Assembly: GCA_031404455.1 (NCBI GenBank)
Contig: JANNHP010000020.1
Coordinates: 1 to 26,434, forward strand
Origin: JANNHP01 sp031404455
GTDB taxonomy: Bacteria; Planctomycetota; JAJSAM01; JAJVHW01
Length of the DNA stretch: 26,434 nucleotides
Reading direction: 5' to 3'
The notes under the pieces are model-generated. The model made no database searches, had not been told where the DNA came from, and worked only from the letters and a program-made list of their open reading frames with translations. Both the position numbers and the translations under genes were made by a program. Within the stretch, counting starts at the first letter, position 1. Each line of letters opens with the position of its first letter. Below are positions 8,178 to 15,654 of the stretch, piece after piece.

Positions 8178-9925
8178 CCCCAGTGCGCGCCGAAACTGCG
8201 CGCGCCGAGACCGCGATCGACTGGCGGCAGGTGCGCCTGCTCCTCGCGACGAACTGGCGCACGAAGATCAACCGCGCCTCGCGCTCGCCCTTCGCGTTCG
8301 CGTTCGGGATGCTGCTCCTCGGCGGCTTCGCGCTCGGCGCCATCCTGTTCAGCGTCGTCCTCGGGATGGGGATCTCGGCGCTGAAGGCGTCGAACCCCGA
8401 GACCGCCGGCGCCGCGGTGCACGAGGTGTTCCTGTCGGTGTTCTTCGTCGTCGTCGCGACGCCGGTGCTCGGCTTCCGCGGCAACGAGTTCCTCGACGTG
8501 ACGAAACTCTTCGTGCACCCGGTCGGCCATCGCACGGTGTTCGCGGCGACCTTCATCGGGCTGATGGGATCGGGCGCGGTGCTGTTCTTCTCGCTGCCGG
8601 TCGTCGCCGCGGTCATCGGCTACGGCGGACCGCCGGCATCGGTCGCCGCCGGCATCGTCGCGGGGCTCGTGCTGATGCTCGTCTCGGTCGCCCTCGGGCA
8701 GTTGGTGCTGCTCGCCTTCCTGAACACGCTGAAGAGCCGGAAGTGGCGCGACCTCTCGATGGTGCTCGTGCCCGTCGTGTTCGGCGGGTTCTGGGTGACG
8801 TTCCAGATCCTCAGCCGGCGCGGCGCCGAGGGCCGGTCGATGTTCGTCGGTGCGGTCGAGTGGTTCGCCACGTGGAAGGACTGGACGCTGCCGCTCCCTT
8901 CGTGGTGGGCGGCGCACGCGGTGACCGGCGCGGGGTGGGCACGGTTCCTCCCGCTCGTCGCGGCGCTGGCGCTGGTCGTCTGGCTTGTGAGGGCGTCCGC
9001 CGAGCTGCAGGAGCGCGCGTACTTCGGCGAGGTCGGCGAGGAGCCCGCAGCGGAGGGCGTCTCGCGCCGCGGGATACTCGGCCGCCTTGCGTCGCGGCTG
9101 CGCGACCCGCTCGGCGCCCTCGTCGAGAAGGAGCTCTCGATCCTCGGACGCGAACCGGCGGTCAGGTCGATCCTCATCGGACAGGCGATCTACCCCGTGC
9201 TCTGGGGCGGTCTCGGCGTGTGGCGGCTCATGACCACCTCCTCGCCGGAAGGGCTCGGGCGGTACGCCCCGCTCGCCGGACTCGTGGCGTATCCGCTTCT
9301 CCTGATGGAGCTCGGCCTCGTGATGAACCTCCTCGGCCTCGAGGGCGGCGGCGCGGTCCACGCGATGCTCCTCCCGGTCCGGCGAAGACTGCTGCTGCTC
9401 GGCAAAGACGTCGCCTACCTCCTCGTCTTCGGGACCTTGAACGCCGCGTTCGCGATCGTGGCGACGGTCGTCGTGTTCGTCGTCACGAGCGCCGGCTCCG
9501 TCGCCGACTGCGCGCAGTGGTCGCTCCTCGGCGCGCTCGAGGGGTATTGCGTCCTCGCGGTGGGACTCGGCATCGGCAACGTGGTGTCCGTCATCTCCCC
9601 GGTCCGCGTCGCTGTGCGCGACCGCCGCGCGATCCGCCAGCAGGTCGGAGGCCGCGAAGGGTGCCTGCGGAGCCTCGTGAGTCTGGCGGCCGTGTTCGGT
9701 TCGATGGCTCTCTCTATCCCGATCGCGCTGCTCTTCCACATGCCGCACGTGCTCCGCCTGATCCCCGAGGCCGGGACGCCGCCCGGATGGCTCCTCCTCG
9801 TGACCGTGCCCGTGGCCGTCGTCATCGCGGCGGCGGCGCTCGTCGGCGGAGCGATCGCGGGCGGCCGCCTCCTCGAGATGCGCGAGGAGGACGTGGTGTC
9901 GAAGCTGACGAAGTCGGACGAGTAG
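8168..9925 (+). CDS. ABC-2-type permease, about 12 membrane segments
   Basis: 585 aa from a GTG at 8168 that overlaps the ATPase gene by 10 nt; a GTG at 8183 is an alternative start. After a short charged N-terminus there are roughly twelve hydrophobic segments in two sets of six. The first set spans about residues 36-280, for example FAFGMLLLGGFALGAILFSV and VLMLVSVALGQLVLLAFLNT. A soluble linker of about 60 residues follows (about 280-335), then the second set to residue 575. The C-terminus is charged and cytoplasmic-like (EMREEDVVSKLTKSDE). The doubled 6-TM layout suggests a fused dimer of ABC-2 permease halves working with the adjacent single ATPase. A small in-frame duplication gives RAETA twice near the N-terminus. 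The cargo is unknown. Confidence 0.8.
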   Translation: MDLTPVRAETARAETAIDWRQVRLLLATNWRTKINRASRSPFAFAFGMLLLGGFALGAILFSVVLGMGISALKASNPETAGAAVHEVFLSVFFVVVATPVLGFRGNEFLDVTKLFVHPVGHRTVFAATFIGLMGSGAVLFFSLPVVAAVIGYGGPPASVAAGIVAGLVLMLVSVALGQLVLLAFLNTLKSRKWRDLSMVLVPVVFGGFWVTFQILSRRGAEGRSMFVGAVEWFATWKDWTLPLPSWWAAHAVTGAGWARFLPLVAALALVVWLVRASAELQERAYFGEVGEEPAAEGVSRRGILGRLASRLRDPLGALVEKELSILGREPAVRSILIGQAIYPVLWGGLGVWRLMTTSSPEGLGRYAPLAGLVAYPLLLMELGLVMNLLGLEGGGAVHAMLLPVRRRLLLLGKDVAYLLVFGTLNAAFAIVATVVVFVVTSAGSVADCAQWSLLGALEGYCVLAVGLGIGNVVSVISPVRVAVRDRRAIRQQVGGREGCLRSLVSLAAVFGSMALSIPIALLFHMPHVLRLIPEAGTPPGWLLLVTVPVAVVIAAAALVGGAIAGGRLLEMREEDVVSKLTKSDE

Positions 9926-9968
9926 TCCGTCTCGATCCGAGCCTCGGTGCCTCTTTCGCGCCAGCCTC

Positions 9969-9994
9969 GGCCGAGCTTCGCAGGCCGAGCTTCG
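9969..9994. repeat. 12-bp direct repeat
   Basis: GGCCGAGCTTCG occurs at 9969-9980 and again at 9983-9994 (14-nt period) in the 126-nt gap before the HDOD-GGDEF gene. It could be a paired binding site for a regulator spaced just over one helical turn, or a chance local duplication. Confidence 0.4.
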
Positions 9995-10024
9995 TTCAGG
10001 CGGGGAGTCGTGCCGATAGGGAGC

Positions 10025-10048
10025 CGGAGCGCCATCCGCGGCGCTCCG
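10025..10048 (+). promoter_or_regulatory. 9-bp hairpin ending 3 nt before the diguanylate cyclase start
   Basis: CGGAGCGCC (10025-10033) pairs perfectly with GGCGCTCCG (10040-10048) around a 6-nt loop. The stem would occupy the position where a ribosome site for the ATG at 10052 should lie, and no other ribosome site is visible. It may restrict translation of this c-di-GMP-related gene, or it may mean the true start is further upstream (GTG at 10010). Confidence 0.4.
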
Positions 10049-10051
10049 ACC

Positions 10052-12013
10052 ATGTCACGACCCGACCACCCGCGCGATGTGACGCGCGTCGAGCCGCCTC
10101 CGGCGCTCGCGCTGCTCGTGGCCCGCGGTCTCGCTGCGCTCGACGAGCGCAACGCCAAACTCAGCGAGCTCGCGTCGATCGTGGAGATCGACCCCGTGCT
10201 CGCCGGCTCGGTGCTGCGCGTCGTCCGTTGTCCGATCTACGGGGTCAACGTCGAGAACCTCAGCCTCACGCGCGCCGTGGAAATGCTGGGGCGGCAGGCC
10301 ATGGAACGCGTGCTCAGGTCGCAGCCGGTCGCGGCCGCCGATTCCGCGAAGGCCGTGGAGTTCGCGTGCCAGTGCTGGACGCACGGAGTCGCCGTGGCCG
10401 CCGCGGCGCGGTGGATCTCGAACCAGGGCGCCTTCGAGCTTCCGGAGGAGGCGTACCTCGCCGGGCTCGTCCACGACGTCGGCCGGCTCGTCGCGCCGAA
10501 GTCCGAGGGGCCGCGCGAGTGCTCCCATCGCACCGAGGCGATCGTGACCGCGTGGCGGCTCGGCCCTCGCGTGTCCGCGGTGGCGCGCTGGCACCACGCG
10601 CTCGACGAGGGCGTCTCGGCGGACGCCCTCGTCGTCGACGGCGCCGGCATCGACCCCGCCACGGCGCGACTGCTCGGCGCCGTTGCGCGCGGCTCCGCGT
10701 TCGCGTCGCTCTTCGGGTTCGGCGGCGACGGACTCGTCACGGACGCCATCCGCAACGACCCCGACGCCGCGACCGTCCGCGAGGCGATCGAGCTCGAGCT
10801 CGCGCACGCCGCCGCCGTGCTCGGCCTGCCGGAGACGCCGGCGTCCGGGTTCGCCGCGATGCTCACGCGGCACGAGATCCGCTCGCGCCAGCAGGCGGAC
10901 GGCGACGAGTCGCTCGTGTTCAGTCACGCGCGCACCGCGGTGCGGGTCGCCTCGCTGCATCGCGACATCATCGACACCCGCGGCATGACGGCCGTCCAGG
11001 ACATGCTGGAGCGCGGACTCCGGGCGATCCACGAGAGCCTCGAGTTCGACCGGCTCATCCTCCTCGAGCCCGATCCGTCGAAGGAGCTGACCCTCAGGAC
11101 CCGGCTCTCGATCGATCCGACCCACATCGAGTTCGAACGCGGACCCGGCGGGTTCGAGCTCGAACTCGAGCCGGGCGGTGCCATCGCGAGGGCGATCGAG
11201 ACCGAACTGCCGTGCCGCGGCGACGATCCCGACCTCGACCGCGCGACCCTCGAGCGCCTGAGCGTCTCGTCGTTCGCCGCCGTCCCGATCCGCGCCGGCT
11301 CCGCGCACCAGGGGGTGCTCGTCGCGGACCAGTGCTTCACCGGGCGGCCGGTGACCGAGGGCGACACCGCGGTGCTCGGCGTCGTCTGCGCGGCGCTCGG
11401 GCTCGCCATGGAGAACGCCGCGCTCGACGCCCAGAGCAAGAAGCTGAAGTCGCTCGCCGAGAAGGACGAGCTGACCGGCATCAGCAACCGCCGCAACATC
11501 CTCCACATCCTGCAGCGCGAGATCGACCGCGCGCGGCGCTACGGAAAGCCGCTCTCGCTCGCGATGGTGGACGTGGACCACTTCAAGACGTGGAACGACC
11601 TGCACGGACACCACGTCGGCGACCGGGTGCTGCAGTCGGTCGTCCAGGTCGTCAAGGAGATCAGCCGCGACATCGACGCCTGCGGCCGCTACGGCGGCGA
11701 GGAGTTCCTCGTCGTGCTGCCCGAGACGCAGGTGGACCACGCGATGCTCTACGGCGAGCGGCTCAGGGCGAAGATCGAGTTCCACTCCGAGACGCTCCGG
11801 GCACAGTATCCCGACGCGTCGCTCTCGGTCTCCGTCGGGATCTCGACGCTCAGTCCGCGCGGCGACGACGCCGACCGCATGATCCAGCGCGCCGACGCGG
11901 CACTCTACGCCGCGAAGAAGCACGGCCGCAACCGGGTCTGCGTCGAGATGCCCTCGGTCGAGCCGCACCGCACCGTCGTGGCGCCCGCGCGCGGAGTGTT
12001 CGACGAGCTGTAG
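10052..12013 (+). CDS. HDOD-GAF-GGDEF protein, probable diguanylate cyclase
   Basis: 653 aa from the ATG at 10052. Residues about 10-270 form an HDOD domain: a LASIVEIDPVLAGSVLRVV helix pair, a LTRAVEMLGRQAMERVL segment, YLAGLVHDVGRL and later VARWHH. Residues about 310-460 look like a GAF sensory domain (MLERGLRAIHESLEFDRLIL through SFAAVPIRAG). The C-terminal GGDEF domain starts near DELTGISNRRN. It has the intact active loop GGEEF at 548-552 and a product-inhibition I-site RDID at 539-542, exactly five residues before the loop as in PleD. It should convert two GTP to cyclic di-GMP with feedback control. No membrane segment is visible, so it is cytoplasmic. RsgA follows 10 nt downstream, so they may be co-transcribed. 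HDOD domains usually mediate protein contacts; the input signal is unknown. Confidence 0.9.
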   Translation: MSRPDHPRDVTRVEPPPALALLVARGLAALDERNAKLSELASIVEIDPVLAGSVLRVVRCPIYGVNVENLSLTRAVEMLGRQAMERVLRSQPVAAADSAKAVEFACQCWTHGVAVAAAARWISNQGAFELPEEAYLAGLVHDVGRLVAPKSEGPRECSHRTEAIVTAWRLGPRVSAVARWHHALDEGVSADALVVDGAGIDPATARLLGAVARGSAFASLFGFGGDGLVTDAIRNDPDAATVREAIELELAHAAAVLGLPETPASGFAAMLTRHEIRSRQQADGDESLVFSHARTAVRVASLHRDIIDTRGMTAVQDMLERGLRAIHESLEFDRLILLEPDPSKELTLRTRLSIDPTHIEFERGPGGFELELEPGGAIARAIETELPCRGDDPDLDRATLERLSVSSFAAVPIRAGSAHQGVLVADQCFTGRPVTEGDTAVLGVVCAALGLAMENAALDAQSKKLKSLAEKDELTGISNRRNILHILQREIDRARRYGKPLSLAMVDVDHFKTWNDLHGHHVGDRVLQSVVQVVKEISRDIDACGRYGGEEFLVVLPETQVDHAMLYGERLRAKIEFHSETLRAQYPDASLSVSVGISTLSPRGDDADRMIQRADAALYAAKKHGRNRVCVEMPSVEPHRTVVAPARGVFDEL

Positions 12014-12023
12014 ACTCGCCCGC

Positions 12024-12959
12024 TTGGAAAACGCAATCGCCACGGTCCTGCGCGTCGATCGCAAGCGGGTCCTCGTGGACACCGCCGACGGGACGCATCT
12101 CGAAGCCCAGATCCGCGGGAAGGTCGCGCAGGCGAGGGGACGCTCGACGAGCGCCGTCGCCGTCGGCGACGAGGTGGACTTCGAGATGACCGGACCGGGC
12201 GCCGCCGTCATCGTGGCGATCCGGCCCCGCCGCAGCGCCCTCCTGCGTCCCGAGGTCGTCGGCCGCTGGCGGCACCAGGTCCTCGTCGCCAACGCCGACC
12301 GAGCGGTGCTGGTGTTCGCGCAGCACGATCCGCAGCCCGCGACGGGACTCGTGGACCGGCTGCTCGTCGCGTGTCACGGCGGCGACGTGCCTCCCGTCCT
12401 CGTCTTCAACAAGGCGGACCTCGAACCGACCGAGCGGTCGGCGGCACTGGTCGGGCTCTACGAGAAGCTAGGGTACGAGGTGCTCCGCACGTCGGCGGTC
12501 CGCGGCGACGATCTCGACCGTCTCGCGGCACTCGTTCGCGACCGCTGCTCGGTGTTCGCCGGGCCGTCGGGAACGGGCAAATCGTCGCTGATCAACCGCG
12601 TGCTGCCGGGCGTGGAACTGCGCACGGGCGAGATCTCCCGATCGACGGGCAAGGGCAAGCACACGACGACCGCGTCGCAGCTCGTCCGGATCCCGGGCAG
12701 CCGCGGTCACGTCATCGACACGCCGGGCGTGAAGGAGTTCGGACTGATGGGCATCGCCCCGGGAGAGCTCGCGCTCCAGTTCCCGGAGTTCCCCGTGCCG
12801 GGGCAGTGCCGGTTCGAGGACTGCGCCCATCGCGGCGAGCCGGCGTGCGCGGTGCGGGATGCGGTCGGTGCGGGAACGGTCGCGCCGTCGAGGTACGAGA
12901 GCTACCTCGAGTTCAGGGTCGAACTGGAGGAGGCTGCCGAGCGGGATCGGACGTCGTAG
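12024..12959 (+). CDS. rsgA: Ribosome small-subunit biogenesis GTPase RsgA
   Basis: 311 aa from a TTG start 10 nt after the previous stop. The N-terminal OB-fold (about 1-80) is followed by a circularly permuted GTPase domain, the family hallmark. G4 NKAD (129-132) comes first, then G1 GPSGTGKSS (180-188), the TGKGKHTTT switch and G3 DTPG (232-235). The C-terminal zinc-finger has the expected ligands C262, C267, H269 and C275. RsgA binds the 30S subunit late in assembly and its GTPase is stimulated by the ribosome. Length is close to E. coli RsgA (about 350 aa) but slightly shorter. No residue looks damaged. It probably shares a transcript with the diguanylate cyclase upstream. Confidence 0.97.
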   Translation: MENAIATVLRVDRKRVLVDTADGTHLEAQIRGKVAQARGRSTSAVAVGDEVDFEMTGPGAAVIVAIRPRRSALLRPEVVGRWRHQVLVANADRAVLVFAQHDPQPATGLVDRLLVACHGGDVPPVLVFNKADLEPTERSAALVGLYEKLGYEVLRTSAVRGDDLDRLAALVRDRCSVFAGPSGTGKSSLINRVLPGVELRTGEISRSTGKGKHTTTASQLVRIPGSRGHVIDTPGVKEFGLMGIAPGELALQFPEFPVPGQCRFEDCAHRGEPACAVRDAVGAGTVAPSRYESYLEFRVELEEAAERDRTS

Positions 12960-13051
12960 CCGGCTGGGGGCATGGGATATCGTGCGGAATCGATGAGCGC
13001 TTTCGCTCGAAGCAGCCTCGGCTCAGGCTCGGAAGACCGTAGGGAGGGACG

Positions 13052-13234
13052 ATGGATCGCGAGATCGTCGGCTGGGCGCTCGTCGGCGCGGGGTTCCTCG
13101 ACCTCGTCGTCGCTTTCGCGGTGGTGGGCCCCCGGCTCGCCGAGGCGCAGCGGAGGGTCGTCGTGACGGCGATCGCCGCGGGGGGCGGTCTCATGGCGGC
13201 CCTCGGGGGCTGCCTGATCGCCGGGGTGCTATGA
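13052..13234 (+). CDS. Small two-helix membrane protein (60 aa)
   Basis: A short frame with a strong ribosome site (GGGAGGG, 3-4 nt before the ATG). The peptide MDREIVGWALVGAGFLDLVV starts a first membrane helix (about 6-26). A short basic loop (RLAEAQRRV) and a second helix (about 36-58, AIAAGGGLMAALGGCLIAGV) follow. The Arg-rich loop predicts both ends outside and the loop in the cytoplasm. No family is recognised. It lies between rsgA (92 nt) and the exported Ig-like protein (134 nt), both on the same strand. The hydrophobic pattern and ribosome site make it more likely real than a chance ORF. Confidence 0.6.
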   Translation: MDREIVGWALVGAGFLDLVVAFAVVGPRLAEAQRRVVVTAIAAGGGLMAALGGCLIAGVL

Positions 13235-13258
13235 ACGAGAGGCAGTTGGGCCTCACAC

Positions 13259-13288
13259 TTGCAACGGAGCGGCAGCAGCGACTATGCT
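13259..13288 (+). promoter_or_regulatory. Candidate sigma70-type promoter
   Basis: TTGCAA (13259-13264) and TATGCT (13283-13288) are separated by 18 nt, each matching the -35/-10 consensus at four of six positions. They lie in a locally AT-richer patch about 80 nt before the exported Ig-like gene. Its position fits an independent promoter for that gene. Confidence 0.35.
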
Positions 13289-13368
13289 TTCGACGCAGTT
13301 CCGAGGCGCAGGCCGTCAAGCGCCCCATGAACTGCGTTCCCGATACCGTGCTCGCAGGGAGGACTGAC

Positions 13369-15525
13369 ATGAGTTGGCGACGCAACGTCACGCTCGGCCT
13401 GGTTGCCGGAGGCTTGGCCTTCGGAGGCTACTCGGCCGCTCTCGAGCTCGCCGAGGCACGGCAGAACCCGGTGGTCGTCGTCCGGTTCCTCCTCGGCTAC
13501 TTCGACGGAGCGGGCAGGTTCGTGCCGACCGCGGGCCGCAACGCGACCAACGTCGACCGCAACGCGCTGCCGATGTTCATCTTCTCCGGCTCGATCGACA
13601 CGGGGCCGAACACGCGCGCCAGCCTGCCTCTCACCCTCGCCGAGCAGGCTGAGCTCGACGCGGCGCAGGCCGAGGACCCGGACTTCGATCCCGAGCAGAA
13701 CGGCTACGAGCCGGGCGTGATCCCGCGCAAGAAGGCGACCGACCGCGCCGCGTTCTACGTGGCGACCGGATCGATCACCCCGACGAGCGTCGTCATCGCG
13801 GCCCCGCGCACGGGCGGCACGCTGGACCTCGCGCGCGGCCAGTTCTTCAAGGTCATGAAGGGCCGCTCGGGCGACAAGACGATCCCCAACCGCCTCATCT
13901 TCAATCCGCGCTACGCGGTGTCCGCGTTCAACCACCCGCAGGAGATCGACTACAACCCGCAGGGCTTCGACGCCTCCACGCTGTACGAGGTCTACATCGA
14001 CGGCGGGCCGACTCCGATCCACCCCTTCGAGCTGGTCCGCAACCTCGACGGCGACGGGCTTTCGACCCCGTTCTCGACGACGTTCACCACCACGAACCGC
14101 TACGTGCAGGACTTCACCCGCCCGCAGATCCGCACGACGTCTCCGACCGACGGCACGAGCAACGTGCAGTCGGACGCCGACATCGAGCTGACGTTCGGCG
14201 AGCCGATGGACATCGCCTCGTTCCTCGCTCCGCGGTTCCAGGGCGACGACCAGTGGACGGTCATCGCGCGCTACACCTCGACCGCGATCAACGGCACGTT
14301 CCAGGGGCGCAACCTGCTGCTCCAGGTGCGCGTCAAGCCGCAGACGGGCGGCGAGGTCGTGCAGCTTCGCCCGCTGCAGGGCTTCGGCAAGGGACCGCAC
14401 GAGATCGAGGTCATCGTCACGAACGGTGTGACGGACCTCTCCGGCAACAACATCATCCGCCAACTGCAGTTCACCTTCAAGACCGTCTTCAACGCGAACG
14501 CCGACCAGGCCGGCTTCATCGAGGAGAAGTTCGACACCACGACGAAGCGCGACACCCAGTTCGGCGTCACCGCCGGATACGACAGGCCAGCGGGCGACAA
14601 CGTGGTCGCGACCTGGAACGTGACCGCGACGCCGGGCTTCCTCGCCGGCGTGGTCGCCGACACCCCGTTCGTCGCCGCCTCCTCGGTGCAGCCGATCGGC
14701 ACGGGCGTGAACCTGTTCGGCATCGCTCCCATCCAGGTGCAGAACCTCTACACGGTCACCGACATGGGCGCCCGCCCGCGGACGATCACGAGCGCCGCGT
14801 GGCGCGCGTCGGTGTTCAACGGAGTCACGTACTCGAACACGTCCGTCCAGTTCGGCCACGCCAACGACCTCGTCTCGTCGGCGGGCTTCCCCGGCAGCGC
14901 GACCGTGTCCACCGGTCCCTCGGCCGGTCACTATCGCGACGCGCCGGTCGTCGTGGTGCAGTCGGTGACGTACGCCACCGCCGGCCAGAACGTGGCCAAC
15001 TACGTGAGCCTTCCGAAGTTCAGCAAGAGCTTCAACTTCGACGGGACGAACCCGGTGATCCTCGAGATCGCCCACGGCGGCAACGGTGCGGTGAACGACC
15101 GCTGGCAGGTGGACCCGAACTACGCGCTCCAGACCTGCATCTTCTCGAACTTCTCGACGACTCCCGCGACGAACGGCACGCAGCGCTGGTACTTCGACAC
15201 GAAGTTCACGTACCTCACGCCGGGTGCCGAGGCGCAGTCGCTCTTCTACGACGTCGGCCGCGACGACGTTCGCACGCTGCCGCAGCAGATCGTCCCTGCA
15301 TCGCCGCCGACGGGAACCACCGTCTCGTTCGTCTGGCAGGGTGCTAAGTCGGACGTCGCGACGCCGACGAGCCCCGACATGAGCACGCTGACGCCCTGGC
15401 TCGCCGACGTCCGTCAGCTCGCGACGTACCGGCACATCAGGTTCCGCGCCACGCTGACGAACAACGTCACGACCAAGGTCGCGCCGACGGTCGACACGGT
15501 CACCGTCCCCTACACCTACAAGTAG
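13369..15525 (+). CDS. Exported Ig-like (Big_5-type) domain protein
   Basis: 718 aa from the ATG at 13369, with a GGAGG ribosome site about 6 nt upstream; the longer frame upstream is not protein-like. The N-terminus (MSWRRNVTLGLVAGGLAFGG) is a signal peptide or membrane anchor with a twin-Arg start. No lipobox cysteine is present. Residues about 60-245 look like a first Ig-like unit. Residues about 248-355 match a bacterial Ig-like Big_5 pattern (RPQIRTTSPTDGTSNVQSDA followed by ELTFGEPMD and ending in TDLSGNNI). The remaining 360 residues are Thr/Val/Asn-rich beta structure with aromatic repeats, ending TVPYTYK. Composition is that of a secreted or cell-surface beta-sandwich protein. No enzymatic motif is seen. 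It is flanked by its own candidate promoter and a strong terminator, so it is probably an independent, well-expressed transcript. Function is unknown. Confidence 0.8.
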   Translation: MSWRRNVTLGLVAGGLAFGGYSAALELAEARQNPVVVVRFLLGYFDGAGRFVPTAGRNATNVDRNALPMFIFSGSIDTGPNTRASLPLTLAEQAELDAAQAEDPDFDPEQNGYEPGVIPRKKATDRAAFYVATGSITPTSVVIAAPRTGGTLDLARGQFFKVMKGRSGDKTIPNRLIFNPRYAVSAFNHPQEIDYNPQGFDASTLYEVYIDGGPTPIHPFELVRNLDGDGLSTPFSTTFTTTNRYVQDFTRPQIRTTSPTDGTSNVQSDADIELTFGEPMDIASFLAPRFQGDDQWTVIARYTSTAINGTFQGRNLLLQVRVKPQTGGEVVQLRPLQGFGKGPHEIEVIVTNGVTDLSGNNIIRQLQFTFKTVFNANADQAGFIEEKFDTTTKRDTQFGVTAGYDRPAGDNVVATWNVTATPGFLAGVVADTPFVAASSVQPIGTGVNLFGIAPIQVQNLYTVTDMGARPRTITSAAWRASVFNGVTYSNTSVQFGHANDLVSSAGFPGSATVSTGPSAGHYRDAPVVVVQSVTYATAGQNVANYVSLPKFSKSFNFDGTNPVILEIAHGGNGAVNDRWQVDPNYALQTCIFSNFSTTPATNGTQRWYFDTKFTYLTPGAEAQSLFYDVGRDDVRTLPQQIVPASPPTGTTVSFVWQGAKSDVATPTSPDMSTLTPWLADVRQLATYRHIRFRATLTNNVTTKVAPTVDTVTVPYTYK

Positions 15526-15548
15526 CCGCTCTCTCCGAAGTGTTCCGG

Positions 15549-15584
15549 GAGCCCGTCGCGCGAGCGGCGGGCTCTCTCGTTTTC
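15549..15584 (+). terminator. Intrinsic terminator with GCGA tetraloop
   Basis: GAGCCCGTCGC (15549-15559) pairs with GCGGCGGGCTC (15564-15574), giving 11 pairs with one G-U wobble, closed by a GCGA (GNRA-type) loop. The T-rich tail TCTCGTTTTC follows. It lies 23 nt after the stop of the exported Ig-like gene. Confidence 0.85.
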
Positions 15585-15601
15585 GGGAGAGCGCTCTGGA
15601 G

Positions 15602-15651
15602 GCGTGTCCGGCGACCGACGACGCCGAAGCGTGGACCTGTCTCGGACACGC
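15602..15651. repeat. Inverted repeat beside the priA stop codon
   Basis: GCGTGTCCG (15602-15610) and its exact complement CGGACACGC (15643-15651) flank 32 nt. The match extends by a few bases if one extra G is allowed. The element ends 3 nt before the priA stop (15655-15657, minus strand). It could be a REP-like element or part of a priA terminator, though no T-tract follows on the minus strand. Confidence 0.5.
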
Positions 15652-15654
15652 TCC

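Noticed and set aside
8743..12189. An 1148-codon plus-strand frame
   Set aside because: Arg/Ala-rich translation with no motif. It overlaps the ABC-2 permease, HDOD-GGDEF and rsgA genes in another frame.
12960..13051. Terminator after rsgA (GAGCG...CGCTC)
   Set aside because: A 5-bp stem without a following T-tract is too weak to call.
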